This document shows positions 58,361 to 64,000 of a stretch of DNA of 64,000 bases, piece by piece. Position numbers and translations under genes: made by a program. Below the pieces are notes generated by a model, which did not search any database, was not told where the DNA came from, and saw nothing but the letters and a program-made list of their open reading frames with translations. Every line of letters begins with the position of its first letter. Position 1 is the stretch's first letter. The stretch is from JALYRV01 sp036675475 (GTDB taxonomy: Bacteria > Acidobacteriota > Vicinamibacteria > Vicinamibacterales > SCN-69-37), in assembly GCA_036675475.1 (NCBI GenBank), contig JAKFEY010000036.1, positions 1 through 64,000 of the forward strand, in the 5' to 3' direction.

Positions 58361-59085
58361 CCGATCGCGGGCGGCGCCGCCAGCGCGCGCGCCTTCGGGA
58401 AGAGGATGTTGTTCTCGAGGTGCACGTGCAGGTGCAGGTCGGCTTCGAACGCCTCGAGCTCCTGCAGCGTGACGCGCCAGGTCGTGCAGCCGTGCGCCGG
58501 CACGTCGTAGTCGTGCGTCAGCTCGCGAATGCGCGCCATCGCGGCGCCGGCCTGCTCGTGATCCGCCTCCATCGCGCGAATGGGATGGCCCACGTCGCCG
58601 AACGGCGCCGGGAACATCTCCAGCCCGGCCCGCCGCGTGGCGGCCAGCCGCTCGATGTACGGAAACAGCACGTGCTCTTCCTTCAGCATGTGCGTGTCCA
58701 TTTCTCTTCGTACATCCTCGAAGATTTCCGCGATCTCCACAAGCTCGGCATGCGCCGGGCCGTGCACCTGCGCCAGCTTGCGCGCGTGCGCGGCGATCGT
58801 GGGCATGACCGAGCGGCAGTACCCGTGATGCTGGCCCACGATGTGGCGCGCGAGCGTGTCGGCCTCCCATTCCGCGAACCGCGGCAGGGCCGTGTCCGGC
58901 GAGGCGCACGCGCGCTCGACCTCCTCGATCACCTGCGCCTCGTCGAGCCGCTTCGCGCGGCAGACGTCGGCGAGCGGCTTGCCGCCGCCGCAGCAGAAGT
59001 CGATGCCGTAGCGGTGAAACACCGACGCGGCGCGGAAATCGCGGGTGACGAGATCGCGGACGGTCACATCTCCAATGGTCTGCAT
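58357..59085 (-). CDS. scdA: Iron-sulfur cluster repair protein ScdA/RIC (copy 2)
   Basis: The 242-residue protein has DUF542 (YGIDFCCGGGKPLADVC) and a hemerythrin-like domain (VGQHHGYCR, HMLKEEHVLFPYIERL, LHVHLENNILFPKARAL). ATG 59085 follows AAGGAGG by 3 nt and begins MQTIGDVTVRDLV; the frame opens 14 codons earlier without a site. It is the first gene of the leftward group and divergent from nosZ. It differs clearly from copy 1, so the two are old paralogs. Confidence 0.93.
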   Translation of the reverse strand: MQTIGDVTVRDLVTRDFRAASVFHRYGIDFCCGGGKPLADVCRAKRLDEAQVIEEVERACASPDTALPRFAEWEADTLARHIVGQHHGYCRSVMPTIAAHARKLAQVHGPAHAELVEIAEIFEDVRREMDTHMLKEEHVLFPYIERLAATRRAGLEMFPAPFGDVGHPIRAMEADHEQAGAAMARIRELTHDYDVPAHGCTTWRVTLQELEAFEADLHLHVHLENNILFPKARALAAPPAIG

Positions 59086-59134
59086 GGGCCTCCTTGCCTC
59101 CGGTCGAGGATAGTCCCCCGGCTGCAAGGCGCCG

Positions 59135-59150
59135 TATGACGCCGGTCATA
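59135..59150. promoter_or_regulatory. Crp/Fnr-type operator (copy 2)
   Basis: TATGAC-GCCG-GTCATA has 6-bp arms and a 4-bp spacer. It lies 50 bp from the scdA start and 61 bp from the nosZ start in the 125-bp divergent promoter region, a position suited to activating both. It matches the palindrome at 50792 apart from the spacer. Confidence 0.7.
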
Positions 59151-59210
59151 GGTGCCGGTACGGAAACGCGGAATGCTCGGCCGGACATGAAGTCGCTGAC
59201 TGGAGGATGG

Positions 59211-61241
59211 ATGAGGAAGTTTCTGCTCGCGGCGGTCGTCGTGCTGATCGCCGTCGGTGCCGTGATGACCGGCTGCAGCTCGCGGACGCGGCAGGCCGGA
59301 CAGGGCGATCTGCTGCAACTGGCCGCGGATCGCGGCCTGAGCCCCGAAGATGCCGCGCGCGCGCTCAAGACGTTTGTCGCGCCCGGCGGGCGCGATGAAT
59401 ACATGCTGTTTGCGTCGGGCGGCCATTCCGGTCAGATGCACGTGATTGGCGTGCCCTCGATGCGTCTGCTCAAGACGATCGCGGTGTTCACGCCCGAGCC
59501 CTGGCAGGGCTACGGCTACGGCGCGGACTGGTCCGAGGAGGCGCTCGACAGCACCGGACGCGGCCTCGGCGGCCCGCGCGGCCCGAACGATCCGGACGAG
59601 CCGCTGCGGTGGGGCGACGCGCACCATCCGGCGCTGAGCGAGACCGACGGCAAGTACGACGGCCGGTGGCTGTATATCAACGACCGCGCGCACGGCCGCA
59701 TCGGCATGGTCGACCTCGGCGACTTCCGCGCGAAACAGATCCTCCAGGTGCCCAACCTCCAGACGTCGCACGGCGGCATCTTCGCCACGCCCGACACGCG
59801 CTACGTGCACATCTCGTCGAAGGTGCCGGCGCTCAAGGGCTGGAACGCGAAGACGGGCGCCAGCATCACGGTCGACGAGCATCTCAACAACTTCGCCGAC
59901 AAGTATCGCGGCTACTCCTCGTTCATCCGCGTGGATCAGAAGACGGGCCGCATGCTGCTCGATCAGAGCTTCCAGATCGAGCTGCCGCCGTACACGCAGG
60001 ACCTCGCCGACGCCGGCAAGGGCGCGAGCTACGGCTACGCGTTCATCAACTCCTACAACGTCGAGATGGCGACCGGCGGCACGGCCGAAGGCAAGGAGCC
60101 GATTGAAGTCGGCGCCTCGAAACTGGACTTCGACTATCTGCACATCATCAACTGGCAGAAGGCCGAGCAGGTCGTGGCCGCGGGCAAGGCGAAGGATCTG
60201 AACGGCATCAGGGTGATCCCGCTCGAAACCGCCATCGCCGAGGGCCTGCTGTATCTCGCGCCGGAGCCGCGCAGCCCGCACGGTGTCGACATCGCCCCCA
60301 AGGGCGACTACATCACGGTGTCGGGCAAGCTCGATCCGCACGCCACCGTCTATGGCTTCGATCGCATCAAGAAGGCGATCGACGACAAGACCTTCGAAGG
60401 CACGGACCGCTACGGCATCCCGATCTTGAAGTTCGACGCGGTGGTCGCCGGCAAGGTGGAGCTCGGCGCCGGCCCGCTGCACACGCAGTACGACAACAAG
60501 GGCTACGCCTACACGAGCCTCTATCTCGAGAGCGCCGTGGCGAAGTGGACGCTCGGCCCGCCCTATCACCCGGCCGACCAGGCGTTCAAGCAGGTGGACA
60601 AGGTGTCGATTCACTACAACATCGGCCATCTCGCCACGACGCAGGGCGACACGATGGATCCGCAGGGCAAGTACCTCATTGCCATGAACAAGTGGTCGAT
60701 CGACCGCCACAGCAACGTCGGGCCGCTGCATCCGCAGAACTTCCAGCTGATCGACATCTCGGGCGAGAAGATGGACGTGATTGCCGACATGCCGATTGGC
60801 TTCGGCGAGCCGCACTACGCGCAGATGGTCAAGGCCGACATCATCAAGGCGCACGCCACGTACGACGCGGGCGTCTCGCCGGCCACCATGACGAAGAGCG
60901 CGGACTCCATTGCGACCGAATCCGACGCGCGCATCGTACGCCGGCCCGGCGTCGTGGAGGTCTGGATGAACGTGGTGCGCAGCCACTTCACGCCCGACAT
61001 CATCAAGGCGAAGGTCGGCGACAAGATCATCGTGCACCTGACCAACACCGAGTCGACCGCCGACGCCACGCACGGCTTCGCCGTGCCGACCCGGAACGTC
61101 ATGGTGAGCCTCGATGCCGGCGAAACGACGACGGTGACGTTCACCGTCGACAAGCCGGGCTCCTACAGTTTCTACTGCACGGAATTCTGCTCGGCGCTGC
61201 ATCTGGAGATGCAGGGCTGGCTGATCGTGGAGCCGAAGTGA
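59211..61241 (+). CDS. nosZ: Nitrous-oxide reductase NosZ (clade II)
   Basis: The 676-residue enzyme reduces N2O to N2. The ATG is preceded by CTGGAGG. It has a Sec-type signal with a lipobox (VGAVMTGCSS), not the twin-Arg signal of clade I. All seven CuZ histidines are visible: His138/His139 (DAHHPALSE), then in SHGGIF, SPHGVD, PLHTQYD, HYNIGH and PLHPQN. The C-terminal CuA domain has DATHGF and YCTEFCSALHLEMQGW (Cys656, Cys660, His664, Met667). It heads the nos operon and is divergent from the NirK group. Confidence 0.98.
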   Translation: MRKFLLAAVVVLIAVGAVMTGCSSRTRQAGQGDLLQLAADRGLSPEDAARALKTFVAPGGRDEYMLFASGGHSGQMHVIGVPSMRLLKTIAVFTPEPWQGYGYGADWSEEALDSTGRGLGGPRGPNDPDEPLRWGDAHHPALSETDGKYDGRWLYINDRAHGRIGMVDLGDFRAKQILQVPNLQTSHGGIFATPDTRYVHISSKVPALKGWNAKTGASITVDEHLNNFADKYRGYSSFIRVDQKTGRMLLDQSFQIELPPYTQDLADAGKGASYGYAFINSYNVEMATGGTAEGKEPIEVGASKLDFDYLHIINWQKAEQVVAAGKAKDLNGIRVIPLETAIAEGLLYLAPEPRSPHGVDIAPKGDYITVSGKLDPHATVYGFDRIKKAIDDKTFEGTDRYGIPILKFDAVVAGKVELGAGPLHTQYDNKGYAYTSLYLESAVAKWTLGPPYHPADQAFKQVDKVSIHYNIGHLATTQGDTMDPQGKYLIAMNKWSIDRHSNVGPLHPQNFQLIDISGEKMDVIADMPIGFGEPHYAQMVKADIIKAHATYDAGVSPATMTKSADSIATESDARIVRRPGVVEVWMNVVRSHFTPDIIKAKVGDKIIVHLTNTESTADATHGFAVPTRNVMVSLDAGETTTVTFTVDKPGSYSFYCTEFCSALHLEMQGWLIVEPK

Positions 61242-61687
61242 GCACACGCCTCGCTGCGGGCGTCGCGCTGCTGGCACTGTCTGCAGGGATGGCCTGCAGC
61301 GCGCGGGCTGACGGTCCTCCTCCTCTCGAGGAGGACCGTACGGCTTGCGCGCACTGCGGCATGCTCGTGAGCGAACGGATGTTCGCCGCGGGCTATCGCG
61401 ACGCCGGCGGCGAGGCGCGTGTGTTCGACGACATCGGGTGTCTGCTGCAGGCCGCGCGCGCCGAGCCCGCGGCCGCGCCGCGCGCGTACTGGTTTCACGA
61501 CGCGCCGTCGCGGACGTGGATCGACGGGCGCCGCGCCCGCTTCATCCACGCCGCCTCGCTGAACACGCCGATGGCCGGCGGCATGCTGGCCTACGCCGGC
61601 GCGGACGCCGCCGCGCGCGCGGCGGCGGATCGGGGCGGACGCGTCATCGGCGGGCTCGACGAACTGCTGACGGAAGGTGCGCGATGA
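61238..61687 (+). CDS. nosL: NosL copper chaperone lipoprotein
   Basis: The 149-residue protein has a signal with lipobox AGMACS and the copper site CAHCGMLVSERMF (Cys-x-x-Cys-Gly-Met). The loop NTPMAGGMLAYA is typical of NosL. It delivers copper to NosZ on the outer face of the membrane. The GTG overlaps the nosZ stop by 4 nt, and the next gene overlaps again. Confidence 0.94.
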   Translation: MSTRLAAGVALLALSAGMACSARADGPPPLEEDRTACAHCGMLVSERMFAAGYRDAGGEARVFDDIGCLLQAARAEPAAAPRAYWFHDAPSRTWIDGRRARFIHAASLNTPMAGGMLAYAGADAAARAAADRGGRVIGGLDELLTEGAR

Positions 61688-63627
61688 CACGCAGCCGCGT
61701 GACGGGGCTGCTTGCGGCGATGGGCGCCGCCGCGCTCGTGTGGGTGGCGGCCGGCCAGCCGCTCTGGACGATGACGATGCGCGCGCCGCAGTATCCGAAA
61801 GGGCTGCGCCTCGAGGCGTACGGCACGGGCATCACCGGCGATCTGAAAGAGTTGAACATCCTCAATCACTACATCGGCATGCGGCCGCTCGATCCCGCGC
61901 CGCCGCTCGAGACCGCCATCTTTCCCTATACGATTGCCGGCCTCATCGTGCTCTGCCTGGCCGCGCCGCTGCACCGGGGGCTGCGCCGGCTGGCCGTGAT
62001 CGCCACGGTCGCGACCCCGATCGGCATTCTCGCGGACCTGCAGTGGTGGCTCTACACGTACGGCCACAGCCTGAATCCGAAAGCGCCGATCAGGCTCGAG
62101 CCCTTCACGCCGCTCGTGCTCGGCACGTCGTCGATGGGCAACTTCGAAAGCCACGCAATGATTTCGACCGGCGTGCTGTGCCTTGCAGGGGCGGCAGCCA
62201 TGCTGGTCACCGGTGAGCGCCTGAGCCGGCGGTGGACGCTGCATCCCTCCACACGCATGACGCGTGATGTGGCCGCCGCACTCACGGTTCTGGCGCTTGC
62301 CGGCTCGTTAACGACAGTCTGGGCGTCACCGCCCTCGTCGGCGTCACCGCCGCCGTCGGCGTCACCGCACAGCTGCTTACTGGCGATGACGGGGACGGGT
62401 CTCTTCGAGACCTGTCCCTCGTCTCTGCCTGGTTCGACGCAGGAGCAGGATCTGCAGTCACTGATCGATGCCACGCCGGCGGGCGGCACACTGCGCGTGC
62501 CGGCGGGTATGTACGCGGGGCCGATCGTCATTCGCCGCTCCATGACGCTTGCCGGCGACGGGTGGCCCGTCATCGACGGCGGCGGCGCCGGCAGCGTCGT
62601 CACGCTCGAAGGCGACGGCATCGCGCTGCGCGGGTTCGTGATCCGCAACAGCGGACGCAATGTGACGGAAGAGGCCGCGGGCGTGAAGGCGTCGGGCACG
62701 AACCATCGCATTGAGGGCAACGAGCTGCGCGACGTGTACTTCGGCGTGCATGTGTCGGGCGGCAGCGGCCACGTCATCGAGGGCAACGTCGTGGCGCCGG
62801 GCGAAAAGCATGGCGCGCGGCCGGGCCACGGCATCAGCATCTGGAACAGCGCGGGCGTCCGCGTCGCGGGGAACACCATTCGCGAGGCGCGCGACGGCGT
62901 CTATCTGTCCTTCACGAAGAACGTGCTGGTGACGGGCAACACGGTCACGGCGTGCCGCTACGGCCTGCACTCGATGTACTCCGAGCAGGCGCGGTTTCTC
63001 GACAACCGGCTGACGGCGAACCTGCTCGGGTCGGCGCTGATGAATTCCGATCGGCTCGAGCTGCGCGGCAATCGTATCGAGCAGCACCGCGAGGGCGCCG
63101 CGGCATACGGCATCCTGTTGAAGGACATCGGCGATCTCGTCGCCGAAGACAACATCATCGCCGCCAATCGCGTCGGGCTCTACGCCGAAGGCGTGCCCGA
63201 CCGGCCGTCGCGCGAAGCCATCCTCCGCCGCAACGTGTTCGCGGGCAACGACGTGGCCATTGCGCTGCAGGCCAACGCGGCGCTGACCTTCACCGGGAAC
63301 CGCATCGCGGAAAACCTCACCGACGTGCGCGCGCTCGGCAGCCGCCTCTCGCCGGCCACGCGCTGGTCGCGCGATGGCGTGGGCAACGCGTGGAGCCAGT
63401 ACCGCGGCTTCGACCGCGACGGCGACGGCATCGGCGACCTGGTGTTCCGCATGGACGGATCGGCCGACGCGCTCGCCGGCGGCAACGGCCTGGTGCGCGC
63501 CTATCTCTACACGCCCGCGCATCTCGCGCTCGAGGCGGCGGTCCGCATGTTCCCCCTGTTCCGCCGGCCGCCCGTGCTGCTCGACGAGCACCCGCTGATG
63601 CAATGGCCGGCGCGGAGGCATCCATGA
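61684..63627 (+). CDS. nosD: Fused membrane protein and NosD
   Basis: The 647-residue frame begins with a membrane protein of about 190 residues: helices near 8-24, 75-95, 102-122 and 158-178, with a long extracytoplasmic loop. After a linker it is a complete NosD, a parallel beta-helix with repeats such as RIEGNELRDVYFGVHVSGG, VRVAGNTIREARDGVYLSF and LDNRLTANLLGSALMN, which acts in CuZ maturation. At residue 192 an internal ATG begins a signal-like MTRDVAAALTVLALAG ... VWASP, so NosD may also start there. The linker is built from tandem repeats and a hairpin. The front part may correspond to the clade II membrane protein NosB. Confidence 0.85.
   Translation: MTRSRVTGLLAAMGAAALVWVAAGQPLWTMTMRAPQYPKGLRLEAYGTGITGDLKELNILNHYIGMRPLDPAPPLETAIFPYTIAGLIVLCLAAPLHRGLRRLAVIATVATPIGILADLQWWLYTYGHSLNPKAPIRLEPFTPLVLGTSSMGNFESHAMISTGVLCLAGAAAMLVTGERLSRRWTLHPSTRMTRDVAAALTVLALAGSLTTVWASPPSSASPPPSASPHSCLLAMTGTGLFETCPSSLPGSTQEQDLQSLIDATPAGGTLRVPAGMYAGPIVIRRSMTLAGDGWPVIDGGGAGSVVTLEGDGIALRGFVIRNSGRNVTEEAAGVKASGTNHRIEGNELRDVYFGVHVSGGSGHVIEGNVVAPGEKHGARPGHGISIWNSAGVRVAGNTIREARDGVYLSFTKNVLVTGNTVTACRYGLHSMYSEQARFLDNRLTANLLGSALMNSDRLELRGNRIEQHREGAAAYGILLKDIGDLVAEDNIIAANRVGLYAEGVPDRPSREAILRRNVFAGNDVAIALQANAALTFTGNRIAENLTDVRALGSRLSPATRWSRDGVGNAWSQYRGFDRDGDGIGDLVFRMDGSADALAGGNGLVRAYLYTPAHLALEAAVRMFPLFRRPPVLLDEHPLMQWPARRHP
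62323..62418. repeat. 18-bp tandem repeat and hairpin in the linker of the NosD fusion
   Basis: GCGTCACCGCCCTCGTCG (62323) and GCGTCACCGCCGCCGTCG (62341) form a tandem pair, with a partial third copy from 62359. A 12-bp stem with one mismatch (62392-62403 and 62407-62418, GGGACGGGTCTC) follows. That hairpin is of the same family as 26494-26524. All of it is translated as a Ser/Pro-rich linker. Confidence 0.82.
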
Positions 63628-64000
63628 TCGTGCTCACGCACGTCTCGAAGCACTTCGGCGCGCGCGCCGCGCTCGACGACGTCTCCCTCGAATTCCGCCG
63701 CGGTGAAATCACGCTGCTGCTCGGATCGAACGGCGCCGGCAAGTCAACGCTGCTGCGCTGCCTGCTCGGCGTCATCGACTTCGACGGCGACGTGCGCGTC
63801 GGCGGCCTCGACCCGGCGACCGACGGCTCCGCGGTGCGCTCGCTCATTGGCTACATGCCGCAGACCGGCGGGCTGCATCCCGACCTCACCGCCACGCAGA
63901 CGCTCGATCTCTACGCCGCCATTCGCGGTGTGGCGCCCGAACGCGGCGCGGTGCTGCTCGAAGAGGCCGGGCTCGCGGCGCACGCGCACGAGCGCGTCGC
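63624..64000 (+). CDS. nosF: NosF, ABC transporter ATP-binding subunit (partial)
   Basis: The first 125 residues are present and the gene runs off the window. It starts MIVLTHVSKHFGARAALDDV and has Walker A GSNGAGKST and the Q-loop MPQTGGLHPDLTATQTLDLY. It overlaps the NosD stop by ATGA. With NosD and the membrane subunit NosY, expected just downstream, it supplies sulfur for CuZ assembly. Confidence 0.95.
   Translation, partial: MIVLTHVSKHFGARAALDDVSLEFRRGEITLLLGSNGAGKSTLLRCLLGVIDFDGDVRVGGLDPATDGSAVRSLIGYMPQTGGLHPDLTATQTLDLYAAIRGVAPERGAVLLEEAGLAAHAHERV

Noticed and set aside
59064..61277. A 737-codon minus-strand frame opposite nosZ
   Set aside because: nosZ carries every copper ligand; the antisense frame shows no motif or ribosome-binding site.
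50842..64000. Recently acquired genomic island with attachment sites
   Set aside because: The genes cluster by function, but I see no integrase, flanking direct repeats or tRNA junction, and base composition looks like the rest.

Overview
The window is very GC-rich, gene-dense bacterial chromosome. Long TonB-dependent receptors with carboxypeptidase-regulatory N-termini, frequent GTG starts, ATGA/GTGA stop-start overlaps, an ECF42-type sigma factor with its DGPF partner and a clade II (Sec/lipoprotein type) NosZ together suggest an Acidobacteriota member, probably of the Vicinamibacteria type. That placement is an inference; no rRNA gene is present. No insertion sequence, phage or CRISPR array is visible.

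Layout. 1-5.3 kb: a tandem repeat, tRNA-Ala(GGC), an iron-uptake pair (TonB-dependent receptor and PepSY membrane protein behind a palindromic operator) and a secreted asparaginase. 5.4-12.3 kb: AddB-like/AddA double-strand-break repair pair and a DUF488 protein. 12.4-16.9 kb: small zinc-ribbon proteins, a reduced DnaJ-like protein, small membrane proteins, the Fe-S carrier ApbC/Mrp and an MFS transporter. 16.9-22.6 kb: gamma-glutamyltransferase, an M16 peptidase pair (active plus HxxEH-less partner) and an oxidoreductase. 22.6-37.5 kb: housekeeping and secreted proteins (hydrolases, rhodanese, amidase, pyruvate kinase, NhaA, cytochrome c, LOG protein, NamZ, FdhD, L,D-transpeptidase). 37.5-50.8 kb: a second TonB receptor, BlaI/M56, a lipoprotein protease, two ECF sigma factors, a MATE exporter and a stress-protein operon.

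50.8-64 kb is a partial-denitrification island. A leftward group encodes two ScdA/RIC proteins, a COX1-like membrane protein, a Crp/Fnr regulator, copper nitrite reductase NirK, a cupredoxin, a cupin and an atypical radical SAM protein. The rightward nos operon encodes NosZ, NosL, a membrane-protein/NosD fusion and NosF, which runs off the window. A palindrome of the form TATGAC-N4-GTCATA lies midway between the two divergent groups and again beside the nitronate monooxygenase gene, so the island regulator plausibly controls all three. No recognisable NO reductase gene is in view.

The most distinctive points are NirK with Gln at the usual type 1 copper Met position; a radical SAM protein with CX10CX2C instead of CX3CX2C; the COX1-like protein that overlaps the regulator gene by about 100 nt; a three-copy dispersed ~90-bp palindromic element; a long perfect palindrome translated inside gamma-glutamyltransferase just before its autoprocessing threonine; and a NosD fused in frame to the preceding membrane protein through a repeat-built linker.
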